A DNA stretch of 42,506 nucleotides from positions 1 through 42,506 of the forward strand of contig NZ_JADKRW010000010.1 of NCBI RefSeq assembly GCF_015350995.1, given 5' to 3'. Numbering within the stretch: position 1 is the first letter of the stretch; each line of letters opens with the position of its first letter. This DNA is from Curtobacterium sp. VKM Ac-1393 (GTDB taxonomy: Bacteria > Actinomycetota > Actinomycetes > Actinomycetales > Microbacteriaceae). Under the pieces are notes generated by a model. That model searched no databases, was not told the DNA's origin, and saw nothing but the letters and a program-made list of their open reading frames with translations. Below are positions 13,654 to 22,256 of the stretch, one piece after another. Made by a program: the position numbers and the translations under genes.

Positions 13654-15647
13654 CGGCCCAGCGTATTGCCGCCGGTGCCGGTGCCGGTGCCGGTGCCCGT
13701 GCCGTCGGTGATCGTCGCGCGGAAGGACCGCACGAGCGGGACGCCGGGGTGCACGAGCGCCGGTTCCCGCCAGGCCAGTGCCGAACCGATCGCGGGGTAC
13801 TCGGCGGCCCGGACGAACCAGGGGTCGCGGTGGTCGAGCGCTTCGAGTCGCACCGAGGCTGGGGCGCCCTCGAACACCGCGGACCACTCGACCCACGGCG
13901 CGACCGAGCCGTGCACCGCCGCTTCACCGTCGGCGTCAGCGGTCCGGACGACCACGTCGGTGCAGTCGGCGAACCGCCAGAAGAACCCGCCGTAGCCGGC
14001 ACCGACCCGTCCGTTGCTGCCTGGACCGCCGAGGTGCACGACCGCATCGCCGGGGGTGCGGAACGACGACGACCAGGTCAGCTCCCACCCGGTGTCCGTG
14101 CCGCGCCAGGTGAGCGTGCGGTCCTCGCGCAGGACGACCGTGTGGTCGTGGCCGCGCCAGACGAGTTCCTGCGTGCTGCCCCCGCCGCCGTGCGATGCGC
14201 TGGCCGATGCCGGGTGTTGCTCGGAGTGCGCGACGTCGACGCGGCCGTGGTCGTCGAGCCACACGTACCCGGATCCGTGCACGTACGTCCGACCGCCCCA
14301 GCAGTTCGTGCCCTCGACGTCGGGGATCGCGACCCCGAGGCCGCAGTGCCAGTCGTGGTCGGCCGGGTGGTGGGCAGTCAGGACGGTACCGCTCAGGGTC
14401 CGCACCGGGTGCAGGTACGGGCGAGGGGACGAGCTCGCGATGATGGCAGCACCGTCGCGCTCCGTCGCCACCGGAGACCCGTCGACACGCAGCGTCTGCA
14501 GGAACTCGTCGTGTCGGGTGTGCGCCCAGGGTGCCCCGACCTCGGAGAACAGCGCGCGTTCGTCGGCGGCGCGGTCGACGATCGCCTCGACGTCGGCGAC
14601 GAGCGGACGCCGAGCCGGCCCCTCGCCCTCCCACGTCACCCACGGGTGGTCGATGCGGACGGGCTCGGTTGCCCGCACGGCCTCGAGCACCTCGACGAAC
14701 GCCCCGGTCGACCCCAGGGGCACGAGCAGGTCGTTTCCACTGGATCGGTGGGCGAGCAGGTTCTCGAGCAGGTCCGTCCGGCCCACGGTCTGTGTGGCGC
14801 CGCCGACGGTGACCTCGTCGGCCGTGTAGTGCAGCACCGCGCTGTCCTCGGTTCCGCGGACCCGAACGGTCGGCAGGACCTCGGACGGACCACAGAGGGT
14901 CAGTGCCGCGGTGGCCTCGAGCCCGGCGCTCGTCGTGACGCGCACCGCGGAGGTGTCGTCGCCGTCGATGTCGTTCGCCCGGTACAGCTCGACCTCGACG
15001 CGGGCGACGTCGGACGCCCGACGGCACCCGACGAGCGCCAGGGCCGTCGCCACCGCGTGGGCGAGGGGGTTCGTCACCACGCCGTCGAGGACGTCGACGC
15101 CCTGGATCCGACGGCGTCCGGCCCATGCGGAGCGGTCCCAGTACGCCTGGTTCCGGGTCCACGTGCCGACGGCCGCGGCGGACCGGACCGAGCCGACGAG
15201 CGACCCGTCGCGGAAGGCCGTCAGGGCGCCGGACCCGAGGCTCTGGAACCCGACCTGCACGACCCGGCCGGTGCGCCGTTCGGCGTCGAGCAGGGTCGCC
15301 AGCGCCTCCCGGGTCGTGACCGGCGGCTTCTCGAGCAGGACGTCGGCCCCGGCCTCGAGGGCGGCGACCGCCAGCGGCAGGTGCGCGCCGATCGGCGCTG
15401 CGATGACGACGACGTCGACCGGGCCGTGTCCGCGCGCTGCCGCGACGTCCGACGCCACCGGAACGCCGTCGTCGGTGGCCGTGACGAGCGTCGGGTCGAC
15501 GACGGCGGTCAGCGTGCAGACCCCCGCGGCGACGAGTCGGTCGATGTTCACCCGGTGGTGCAGCCCGTAACCGCGCGCACCGACCAGGACGATTCCGGGA
15601 GGCGCGGTGCCGCTCCGGTGCGCGGCCGGCGGTCGTCCCGTGGTCAC
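13650..15647 (-). CDS. Gfo/Idh/MocA oxidoreductase fused to a DUF6807 (PmoA-like) domain
   Basis: A 665-residue two-part protein. Residues ~10-130 are a Gfo/Idh/MocA NAD(P)-binding domain (IVLVGARGYGLHHR; LLEKPPVTTREAL with the family EKP motif), and ~130-330 the substrate half. About 370-645 match the DUF6807/PmoA-like domain (TLSGTVLTAHHPADHDWHCGLGVA; CWGGRTYVHGSGYVWLDD). Gfo/Idh enzymes oxidise sugars or cyclitols; the role of DUF6807 in sugar loci is not established to my knowledge. GTG 15647 overlaps the upstream stop by 4 nt. The C terminus ends in a Thr-Gly repeat. The sugar-locus context suggests oxidation of an imported glycoside. Confidence 0.82.
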   Translation of the reverse strand: MTTGRPPAAHRSGTAPPGIVLVGARGYGLHHRVNIDRLVAAGVCTLTAVVDPTLVTATDDGVPVASDVAAARGHGPVDVVVIAAPIGAHLPLAVAALEAGADVLLEKPPVTTREALATLLDAERRTGRVVQVGFQSLGSGALTAFRDGSLVGSVRSAAAVGTWTRNQAYWDRSAWAGRRRIQGVDVLDGVVTNPLAHAVATALALVGCRRASDVARVEVELYRANDIDGDDTSAVRVTTSAGLEATAALTLCGPSEVLPTVRVRGTEDSAVLHYTADEVTVGGATQTVGRTDLLENLLAHRSSGNDLLVPLGSTGAFVEVLEAVRATEPVRIDHPWVTWEGEGPARRPLVADVEAIVDRAADERALFSEVGAPWAHTRHDEFLQTLRVDGSPVATERDGAAIIASSSPRPYLHPVRTLSGTVLTAHHPADHDWHCGLGVAIPDVEGTNCWGGRTYVHGSGYVWLDDHGRVDVAHSEQHPASASASHGGGGSTQELVWRGHDHTVVLREDRTLTWRGTDTGWELTWSSSFRTPGDAVVHLGGPGSNGRVGAGYGGFFWRFADCTDVVVRTADADGEAAVHGSVAPWVEWSAVFEGAPASVRLEALDHRDPWFVRAAEYPAIGSALAWREPALVHPGVPLVRSFRATITDGTGTGTGTGTGGNTLGR
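13660..13665 (-). promoter_or_regulatory. internal -10 box for the TPR gene
   Basis: TACGCT on the minus strand, 6 nt before the ATG at 13653. The upstream spacer and -35 positions fall inside the GGTGCC repeat at 13674-13703. Confidence 0.5.
13674..13703 (+). repeat. GGTGCC hexanucleotide repeat in the 3' end of the Gfo/Idh-DUF6807 gene
   Basis: Four perfect GGTGCC units (13674-13697) plus one CGTGCC. On the coding (minus) strand it gives a Thr-Gly tail. It also lies just upstream of the TPR -10 box. Confidence 0.9.
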
Positions 15648-17335
15648 GACCACAGCGGTCCGGTCCCGATCACGATGCGCGTGGTGCCGGGGGAGCGCCC
15701 GGTGACGTGGACGTGCTCGCCGGCCGGACGGTCGGTGCCGCCGAGGAACGCGTAGTCCTGCCCGGGTGCGTAGAACGCCGGCTGGTCCGGCCCGCTGCCG
15801 TTGCCCGGGCCGAAGGACAGGACGTCGTCGCCGACGCGGCGGGTGCCGGTGCCCTCGGCGAGGACGGTCTCCCCGGTCGCGGCATCGGTGCGCACGCCGG
15901 TGAACGTGCCCTCGTCGCGGAAGGTCAGCTGGAGCGACCACGGCACGTCGGCACCCTTGGTCGTCACGTCGAGTTCGACGGCCTCCGCGGTGATGGTGAC
16001 GTCGACCGTCGTGGTGAGGGAGACGGTGTCCGCCGCGCGCGAGCCGAAGGACATCGACGCCGAGAACCGTCCCGCGTCGCCGAGCGTGTACGCACCGTCG
16101 GTGCGTCGGGTCCGGGCAGGGAGGGGCTGGTGGTAGCCGGCGGACACGATCTCGGACAGGCGGTAGCGTCCCTCGCCGAGTGACTCCAGCGACGTCGGAC
16201 GGAACGGTCCCAGCCCGAAGAACTCCCGCGACAGCCGCACGTCGGACAGCACGACCGCACCGGCGAACACGCGCAGGAACGTGGGGCTGTTCGCCAGGCC
16301 CGATCGGACGTGCCCCTGGGACGGGACGTCCGAGCCGGCGAACAGCACGACGCTGCGGTCGGCTTCGCGGACGTGCACGAGGCGTGCGTCGGTGAAGGCG
16401 TGCACGGCCGGGGCGAGCGGCGCACCGACGGGCAACGGACGGTCGAGCAGCGGATCGGTCATCGCCCGGGCCGCGACGGCGCCGGGCCGCCACGACGCGG
16501 TGGCCGCGGCCCGGACGGCGACGGCCGCGAGGTCAGCCCGGTCGTCGAGGACCGCCACGTGCCAGAGCACCGGAGCGAACGCACCGATCCCGAACGCCTG
16601 CGACTGGTCCTGGCGACGGGACTGCACGGTCTCGACGGTGTCGTCCGGCAGCAGCAGCGCGAGCGTGGCGTCCAGTGATCGGCGGACGGGGTCGAGCAGC
16701 TCCGGCCGGTCGAGCACCGCGGCGAGGACGAGGAACGACGGACAGGACACGGCGGCGGCGTAGTTCGGGCTGCGCTCGGACCACAGACCGTCGGCGTCGA
16801 TGTCGGCACCCTCGGCGAGCCACTCCTCGATCCGGTCGACGAGCACGGGCGACGGGTGCAGACGGTGGATCCGGGCGAGCGCGGCCGAGATCTCCCACCG
16901 GTGGTTCGGGGTGTGGACGCCACCTGTTACCAGGGCCGGGGTCGCACGGTGCACGATCCGGTCGAGGTCGTCGGCCAGCGCCGCGGCCGCCGACACCGAC
17001 GACCGGTACGGCGCCAGCAGCTCGAGCGCGTCGCAGACGTCGTTCACCGTGAAGGCCGAGTCCGGCGGGGACAGCACGTTGTCGCCGCCCACGAACGTGC
17101 CGCCGGGGGACTGCCGGGCCGCGAGGTGCCGGACCCAGCCGTGCGCGGTCGTGAGGTCGTCGTCGGGAAGGCGAGCTGGGCCTCCCGTCCGCTCGTTCCG
17201 GACCCACGCCCCGACCAGGGTGAGGGCACGCGCCATCAGCTCCCGGTGCTGCAGCGCAGCCGGATCGTCGTCGGCGAGCCGGAGGCCCGCGACGGCGGCG
17301 TCCGCGGCCGGACCGATCGCGTCGAGGAACCCCAT
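15644..17335 (-). CDS. putative (alpha/alpha)-toroid polysaccharide lyase or heparinase II/III-like protein
   Basis: A 563-residue protein with no signal peptide. The N-terminal ~300 residues are helical and resemble (alpha/alpha) toroid domains (VHTPNHRWEISAALARIHRLHPS; DGLWSERSPNYAAAVSCPSFLVLA, where Asn/His and Tyr are of the kind used by lyases). The C-terminal ~250 residues are beta-rich, as in heparinase II/III-type lyases. I infer that it cleaves an imported oligosaccharide in the cytoplasm; family assignment is tentative and another six-hairpin glycosidase is possible. It starts on the last base of the permease stop (TGATG), deep in the ABC operon. Confidence 0.6.
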   Translation of the reverse strand: MGFLDAIGPAADAAVAGLRLADDDPAALQHRELMARALTLVGAWVRNERTGGPARLPDDDLTTAHGWVRHLAARQSPGGTFVGGDNVLSPPDSAFTVNDVCDALELLAPYRSSVSAAAALADDLDRIVHRATPALVTGGVHTPNHRWEISAALARIHRLHPSPVLVDRIEEWLAEGADIDADGLWSERSPNYAAAVSCPSFLVLAAVLDRPELLDPVRRSLDATLALLLPDDTVETVQSRRQDQSQAFGIGAFAPVLWHVAVLDDRADLAAVAVRAAATASWRPGAVAARAMTDPLLDRPLPVGAPLAPAVHAFTDARLVHVREADRSVVLFAGSDVPSQGHVRSGLANSPTFLRVFAGAVVLSDVRLSREFFGLGPFRPTSLESLGEGRYRLSEIVSAGYHQPLPARTRRTDGAYTLGDAGRFSASMSFGSRAADTVSLTTTVDVTITAEAVELDVTTKGADVPWSLQLTFRDEGTFTGVRTDAATGETVLAEGTGTRRVGDDVLSFGPGNGSGPDQPAFYAPGQDYAFLGGTDRPAGEHVHVTGRSPGTTRIVIGTGPLWS

Positions 17336-18258
17336 CAGTCCTTGAGCCCTGCGTTGAGGTCTGCGCCGTTCACGTACTTCTGGAAGACCAGGTAGATGAG
17401 GACGAGTGGGATGATCGAGATCACCGAGGCACCGAGCAAGACGGTCCAGTTGACGTTCTCGGCGCCGACGATGCTCTGCAGGGCGATCTGGATCGTGAAC
17501 TGGTGGGGGTCGTTGAGCACCAGCAGCGGCCAGATGTAGTCGTTCCACCGCCACTGGAACGAGAAGATCGCGAGCGTCAGCATGATCGGGCGGGAGATCG
17601 GCAGCATGATGCGCCAGAAGATACCGAACTCACTCGCACCGTCGATGCGGGCGGCCTCGACCAGGTCGTCGGGCACCGTGATGAAGAACTGCCGGAACAT
17701 GAAGATGCCGGTGGCGGTGATGACCGACGGCACGATGATGCCGGCCAGCGAGTCGTACATGCCGAGGTCGCGGATGACGATGAAGGTCGGGGCGAGGATG
17801 ACCTCGGTCGGCAGCATGGTCGTCGCCAGGATGCAGACGAAGAAGACCTTGAGCCACCTGTTGTCGTACTTCGCCAGGGCGTACCCGGTGGCGGCGCTCG
17901 CCAGCACGGTGAGCACGGTCGTCACCAGCGCGACGATGACGGTGTTGCCGAAGTACCGGGCGAAGTCGTAGCTGGCCCACGCCTCGGTGAACCCGCTGAC
18001 CGACCAGTTCTTCGGCAGCAGGGTGAGCGGGTACGAGAACAGCTCACCGCCGGGCTTGAAGGCGCTCAGGACGAACCAGAGCACCGGGAACCCGAAGGCG
18101 ATGATGAAGACCCAGAGCAGGGCGGTGGCGGCGATGGCCTTCGGACGGGGCGGGCCGTCGAGGCGCTTGGTCTTGGTCGTGCTCTTGCGCGTGTTCTTGC
18201 TCTTGGTCGTGTTGTCGGTTGCGGGTGCGCCGGGGGCGTTGGGCAGGGTGGCGGTCAT
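17335..18258 (-). CDS. carbohydrate ABC transporter permease, MalG type
   Basis: A 307-residue inner-membrane permease with a ~35-residue basic, Thr/Lys-rich N terminus and six transmembrane segments. The EAA loop is clear (VEAARIDGASEFGIFWRIMLP), placing it in the MalG half of CUT1 sugar importers. It overlaps the partner permease by 4 nt and the toroid protein gene by 1 nt. No ATPase is encoded in the operon, so a shared MsiK/UgpC-type ATPase elsewhere on the chromosome is expected. Confidence 0.95.
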   Translation of the reverse strand: MTATLPNAPGAPATDNTTKSKNTRKSTTKTKRLDGPPRPKAIAATALLWVFIIAFGFPVLWFVLSAFKPGGELFSYPLTLLPKNWSVSGFTEAWASYDFARYFGNTVIVALVTTVLTVLASAATGYALAKYDNRWLKVFFVCILATTMLPTEVILAPTFIVIRDLGMYDSLAGIIVPSVITATGIFMFRQFFITVPDDLVEAARIDGASEFGIFWRIMLPISRPIMLTLAIFSFQWRWNDYIWPLLVLNDPHQFTIQIALQSIVGAENVNWTVLLGASVISIIPLVLIYLVFQKYVNGADLNAGLKD

Positions 18259-19229
18259 CGACGGGCCTCCGTCCGACGGTTCACGGCCAGCTGGACGAGC
18301 GCGATGGCCATGAGGATGAGCATGAGGACCATCGACGCCGCGCTCGCGTAGCCGATGTGGGCGTTCTGGAACCCGTTCGTGTAGATGTACTGCACGAGCA
18401 GGTTGTTGTCGGTGCCGGGCCCGCCGCCGTTGAGCGCCTGGATGGTGGCGAACTCCTTGAACGCCCCGAGCGACGACAGCAGGATCACGATGAACGACGT
18501 CGGCGCGATGCTCGGCAGCGTGATGTACCGGAACTGGTGCCAGGCGCCGGCCCCGTCGAGCGACGCCGCCTCGTAGTACGACTGCGGCACGTTCCGGATC
18601 GCGGCGACGAACAGCAGCATGTTGAAGGCGGCTCCGGCCCACGCGGTGGCGAACACGACGACGAGCAACGACAGGTCGGCGTTCGACTGCCACGGCACGG
18701 CCTTGCCACCGAGGGACTCGATGACGAAGTTCGCCAGACCGAAGTTCTCGCCGAACATCCACCGCCAGATGACACCGGTGACGATCGGGGAGATCAGCCA
18801 CGGCACGAAGAACACGATGCGGGCGACGCTCCGGCCCTTCGCCGCGGGGCTCGTCAGCATCAGGGCCATCGACAGTGCGAGCACGAACCCGAGGGGGACG
18901 GCGACGATCGCGTAGAGGAAGGTGCGCCCGAGGGCCGCGTAGAAGGTGTCGTCGGCGAACAGCTCGAAGTAGTTCGCCAGGCCGATGAACTTCGGGTCGA
19001 CGACGCCGTTGTAGTCGGTGAACGAGTAGCCCAGGCCGATGACGGCGGGCCACACGAAGAACACGACGAACAGGACGGCGTTGACGCTCACGGACAGGAT
19101 CGGGGCGAGGACGGGCTTGCTGACGCCGGAGCGGCGGCGCTTCGTCGTCTTCGCGGCTCCGGGCCGGCGGGGCGGCACCGGGGTGGGGACGGCGGTCTGC
19201 ACGTCACCGGCTGCGGTGGGGATGCTCAC
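18255..19229 (-). CDS. carbohydrate ABC transporter permease, MalF type
   Basis: A 324-residue permease with a ~35-residue polar N terminus and six transmembrane segments (VLFVVFFVWPAVIGLGYSF is the first). The EAA-like loop YEAASLDGAGAWHQFRYITLP identifies the MalF half of a CUT1 importer. It starts with GTG at 19229 preceded by AGAGGAT. Between it and the binding-protein gene lies an 11-bp hairpin (19276-19307). Confidence 0.95.
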   Translation of the reverse strand: MSIPTAAGDVQTAVPTPVPPRRPGAAKTTKRRRSGVSKPVLAPILSVSVNAVLFVVFFVWPAVIGLGYSFTDYNGVVDPKFIGLANYFELFADDTFYAALGRTFLYAIVAVPLGFVLALSMALMLTSPAAKGRSVARIVFFVPWLISPIVTGVIWRWMFGENFGLANFVIESLGGKAVPWQSNADLSLLVVVFATAWAGAAFNMLLFVAAIRNVPQSYYEAASLDGAGAWHQFRYITLPSIAPTSFIVILLSSLGAFKEFATIQALNGGGPGTDNNLLVQYIYTNGFQNAHIGYASAASMVLMLILMAIALVQLAVNRRTEARR

Positions 19230-19275
19230 GATGATCCTCTTCGTTCGTGATGGTGCTGCTGCGGAAGGGAAGACG

Positions 19276-19307
19276 AACGGGGCCGGACGTGTGCGCCCGG
19301 CCCCGTT
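19276..19307 (-). terminator. attenuator-type hairpin between binding protein and permease genes
   Basis: AACGGGGCCGG (19276-19286) and CCGGCCCCGTT (19297-19307) form a perfect 11-bp stem with a 10-nt loop inside the operon, 4 nt past the binding-protein stop. TTCGTCTT follows on the transcript. It likely lets the binding protein be made in excess of the permeases by partial termination or by 3'-end protection. Confidence 0.6.
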
Positions 19308-19310
19308 CCG

Positions 19311-20591
19311 TCAGCCGACGTGCTCCTCGTAGTACTTCGTGATCGTCTCGAGGGTCTTCTTGGCCGACTGCTGCCCGTTGATGAGCTTGCCGACCTCGGC
19401 GGTGGTCGGGTCGGTGCCGAGTTCCTTGCCCTCGACCGCCCACTTCGCGCTCTCCTTGGCGTAGGAGCTCGAGATCGGATCGGCTGCGTCGATCTCCTTC
19501 TGGTACAGCGCGAAGGAGTCCTTGGCTGCCTGCGACTCGAACGGGTACTCGATGTCCAGACCGGTCTCGACGGGCAGGAAGCCGTTCGTCGTCACGAGCT
19601 TCGCGTAGTTCGTCGGCTCGTACATGTAGTCGATGAACTTCTTCGCTGCGGCGCCGCGGGTGTCCGAGTTCTCGAACCCGACGATGTTGCCGCCGTAGTT
19701 GATCTCGGTGGCGTGGGTCGGGTCGGCCGGGGTGGCGGCGCTCGCCCAGTCGAAGTCGGTGATGTTCGACGCGAAGTCCGACGACTGCCACACGCCGGAG
19801 AAGTACGCGACGACCTGACCGCTCTTGAACAGCGCGTTCGGGTCCTGGCCGCTCGTCCACACCGACTTCGGCATGACCGAGTCGTCGTTCATGTCGGCGA
19901 AGTCCTGCAGGGCGTCGACCGTCTTGCCGTCGGTGGGGAAGGAGCCGTCCTTCTCCTGCTGCATGAAGTCCGTGCCCTTGGTGAACATGTAGGCGCGGAG
20001 CCGTGACGGCGACGAGTCGAACACCATGTCGTACTTGGCACCGGTCTTCGCCTTCACCTGGTCGGCGGCTTTCAGGAACTCGTCCCAGGTCCACGCCTTC
20101 GCGGGGTCGGTCGGGTAGTCGATGCCGGCCTTCTCGAACAGCGACTTGTTGACGAACAGGCCGGCAGCGGTGACGTCGGACGGGATCGAGGTGACCTTGC
20201 CGTCGTCGTCCTTCGCGATGATGTCCTGGTCGATCTTGTTCGCGTCGTCGTCGACGATCGAGGCCAGGTCGACGGTCTTGCCGGTCCAGATCGGGTCGAT
20301 GCCGGCGGCGCGCACGACGTCGGGCAGCGAGTTCGCTTGCGCGGACTCGCGGAGCTTGGTCTGCAGTCCGTCGTAGGGCAGGTTCACGATCTTGACCGTG
20401 ACCCCGGTCTTCTCCTCGTACGCGGTCGCGAGGTCCTGGTAGCCCTTCTCCTGCGCGGTCGAGGTGGAGAGCCAGAAGGTCAGCTGATCGACCTTGCCGC
20501 CGTCGCCGGATCCACCGGAGGCGCAGCCGCTCACCAGGGCCAGTGCGGCGATGCCGCCGACGAGCGCGAGCATTCTCTTGGATGACTTCAT
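19311..20591 (-). CDS. sugar ABC transporter substrate-binding lipoprotein
   Basis: A 426-residue extracellular binding protein of the CUT1 family. A signal peptide ends at the lipobox LVSGC (Cys 23), followed by a Gly/Ser/Asp linker and two lobes typical of solute-binding proteins (LTFWLSTSTAQEKGYQDLATAYEEKTGVTVKIV; WTWDEFLKAADQVK; AAKKFIDYMYEPTNYAKLVTTNGFLPV). The ligand is an oligosaccharide that cannot be named from sequence. It is the first gene of the leftward operon; its promoter carries the LacI operator at 20690-20703. Confidence 0.95.
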   Translation of the reverse strand: MKSSKRMLALVGGIAALALVSGCASGGSGDGGKVDQLTFWLSTSTAQEKGYQDLATAYEEKTGVTVKIVNLPYDGLQTKLRESAQANSLPDVVRAAGIDPIWTGKTVDLASIVDDDANKIDQDIIAKDDDGKVTSIPSDVTAAGLFVNKSLFEKAGIDYPTDPAKAWTWDEFLKAADQVKAKTGAKYDMVFDSSPSRLRAYMFTKGTDFMQQEKDGSFPTDGKTVDALQDFADMNDDSVMPKSVWTSGQDPNALFKSGQVVAYFSGVWQSSDFASNITDFDWASAATPADPTHATEINYGGNIVGFENSDTRGAAAKKFIDYMYEPTNYAKLVTTNGFLPVETGLDIEYPFESQAAKDSFALYQKEIDAADPISSSYAKESAKWAVEGKELGTDPTTAEVGKLINGQQSAKKTLETITKYYEEHVG

Positions 20592-20665
20592 CGTCACTGC
20601 TTTCGTTCGGGACCACTGACGTGTGCCGTGGGCGAGCGTTCGGGGTGTCTCGGCCGAGGACCCCA

Positions 20666-20694
20666 GGTCTACACGACGTGCGCGCTCTTGGCAA
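20666..20694 (-). promoter_or_regulatory. promoter of the leftward ABC operon
   Basis: On the minus strand, TTGCCA (20689-20694) and TAGACC (20666-20671) are separated by 17 nt. The -35 is part of the LacI-type operator, so bound repressor would block RNA polymerase. Confidence 0.6.
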
Positions 20695-20703
20695 GCGCTT
20701 TCC
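20690..20703. promoter_or_regulatory. LacI-family operator 1
   Basis: GGCAAGCGCTTTCC, a near-palindrome centred on AAGCGCTT, in the divergent region between the binding-protein gene and the LacI gene. An identical 14-mer precedes the rightward operon at 22257-22270. Confidence 0.8.
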
Positions 20704-20837
20704 TGCGCGATGTTCTGACATGGTGACCAGCCGTCTCGAATGGCCGCGCCGACGGCGTGGACGGTGGTCGGGCCTCCCGGGAAATCGCTATCCTCGCCAC
20801 AGACCGCGCACGGCGCGGATCGGACTGGAGGCACGAC

Positions 20838-21893
20838 ATGCCCGAGCGAGGCGCCGTCACCCTGGCCGACGTGGCGAGGCTCGCAGGCGTGTCGCTCGCG
20901 ACCGCCTCGCGGGCGCTGAACGGCAGCACGCGGAAGGTCCGACCGGAGTCGGTGGACCGGGTGCAGGCTGCCGCCCTGGAGCTCCGGTACACCGCCAACG
21001 TGCAGGCGCAGGCCGTCGCTCGCGGGACCACCACGACCCTGGCGCTCGTCGTCGGCGACATCGCCGACCCGTACTTCGCCGCGATCGCCGCGGGGGCGAT
21101 CCGGGCGGCCGACGACGCCGGTCTCGTGGTGACGATCACCTCCACCGGGGGAGACCCGGCGCGCGAGGCCGCGGTGCTCGGGGTCGTCGCCGGGCTCAGG
21201 CCGCGGGCCGTGGTGCTCGCCGTGAGTCGTCGACTGGGTGCCGGGCTGACGTCCGGGGGGTCGGATTCCGCCGCCGCCGTCGGTGCGCTCGTCGCCGCGG
21301 GCGCCGGGGTGTCCGCGCTCGTGTCCGATCTCGACGGTGCCGCGGCCGGGGTGCCCGGGGTGCACGGGGTCGTGATCCGGAACCTCAGCGGTGCGGCTGC
21401 CCTGGCGGGGGCGCTGGTCGAGCAGGGCCACGACTCGTTCGCCGTGCTGTCCGGTGACCCGGACCTGGTCACCGCGCACGCCCGGGTCGAGGGCTTCGTC
21501 GCCGGCCTGGCCGCGCACGGCATCCGGGTACCCGACGACTCGGTGGTGCCGTCGGCGTTCACGCGCGACGGCGGGTACCAGGCGATGGTGACGTTGCTCG
21601 ACCGGGCCGCCGCGGGGTCGTGGGTGCTGCCGCGATGCGTGTTCGCGGTCACCGACCTGATGGCGGTGGGGGCGGTCGCGGCGATCCGGGAGCGTGGGCT
21701 CGTCCCGGGGGTGGACGTCGGCGTCGCGGGGTTCGACGACGTGCAGATGCTCGCCGACGTCGTGCCGGCACTCAGTACGGTGCGGCTCCCGTTGGAGGAG
21801 ATCGGGGAGCGGGCGGTGCGGCGGGCGCTGGGGCTCGAGGCCGACGGTGCGATCGACGGCGAGGTCGTGCTGCGCGCGAGTACGGCGCGGTAG
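20838..21893 (+). CDS. LacI family transcriptional regulator
   Basis: A 351-residue LacI/GalR repressor. The N-terminal helix-turn-helix with hinge is intact (TLADVARLAGVSLATASRALNG, about residues 8-29), followed by a periplasmic-binding-protein-like effector domain (LALVVGDIADPYFAAIAAGA; AVTDLMAVGAVAAIRE; GVAGFDDVQMLADVVPALSTV). ATG 20838 is preceded by GGAGG at 20827-20831, and a -10 (TATCCT, 20789-20794) lies upstream. It sits between two sugar operons, each preceded by the same operator, and is the obvious regulator of both. The inducer is probably the transported sugar or an intermediate. Confidence 0.93.
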   Translation: MPERGAVTLADVARLAGVSLATASRALNGSTRKVRPESVDRVQAAALELRYTANVQAQAVARGTTTTLALVVGDIADPYFAAIAAGAIRAADDAGLVVTITSTGGDPAREAAVLGVVAGLRPRAVVLAVSRRLGAGLTSGGSDSAAAVGALVAAGAGVSALVSDLDGAAAGVPGVHGVVIRNLSGAAALAGALVEQGHDSFAVLSGDPDLVTAHARVEGFVAGLAAHGIRVPDDSVVPSAFTRDGGYQAMVTLLDRAAAGSWVLPRCVFAVTDLMAVGAVAAIRERGLVPGVDVGVAGFDDVQMLADVVPALSTVRLPLEEIGERAVRRALGLEADGAIDGEVVLRASTAR

Positions 21894-21923
21894 CGCGGCG
21901 CGGCGGTCGAGCTCGAGGGCGCT

Positions 21924-22033
21924 CGACACACCGGCGCCCGGGCGTCGAGGTTCCGCAACACGCCGCCGGTTCAGCGCCGAGGTTCCACGGAGTGCCGCCT
22001 GGCACGCCGAGGTTCCGAAATCTCGGAACCTCG
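21924..22033 (+). repeat. 110-nt intergenic repeat, copy A
   Basis: Aligns without gaps to 22098-22207 (86 of 110 identical by hand count). It holds three GAGGTTCC boxes; the last forms a perfect hairpin GAGGTTCCGA / TCGGAACCTC with a 4-nt loop at 22008-22031. It lies just after the LacI stop. Confidence 0.85.
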
Positions 22034-22097
22034 GCTGGCGGGGTCGGGAACGTCCCACGCGATCCCCATCGGTCACCGGCGGGTGGGGAGCGTCGCA

Positions 22098-22207
22098 CGA
22101 CACGCCGGCGCCCGGGCGTCGAGGTTCCGCAACATGCCGCGTGTCTGGCGTCGAGGTTCCACGGAGCACTGTTCAGAGCCTCGAGACTCCAAGATTTCGG
22201 AACCTCG
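22098..22207 (+). repeat. 110-nt intergenic repeat, copy B
   Basis: Partner of 21924-22033, starting 174 nt later. The first ~43 nt are almost identical; the final hairpin has decayed arms (GAGACTCC against GGAACCTC). The gap 21894-22311 contains only these repeats and the promoter/operator of the next operon. Confidence 0.85.
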
Positions 22208-22247
22208 GGGGCGCGCGGGTGCGGGCGCGGGCGGGCGGGCCGTGGTG

Positions 22248-22253
22248 TACGGT
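22248..22253 (+). promoter_or_regulatory. -10 box of the rightward Gfo/Idh operon
   Basis: TACGGT immediately upstream of operator 2; transcription would start inside the operator. Confidence 0.4.
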
Positions 22254-22256
22254 TCC

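Noticed and set aside
20592..22169. Extension of the sugar-binding protein frame upstream of 20591
   Set aside because: A signal peptide with lipobox starts at 20591, and the upstream part overlaps the LacI gene in antisense.
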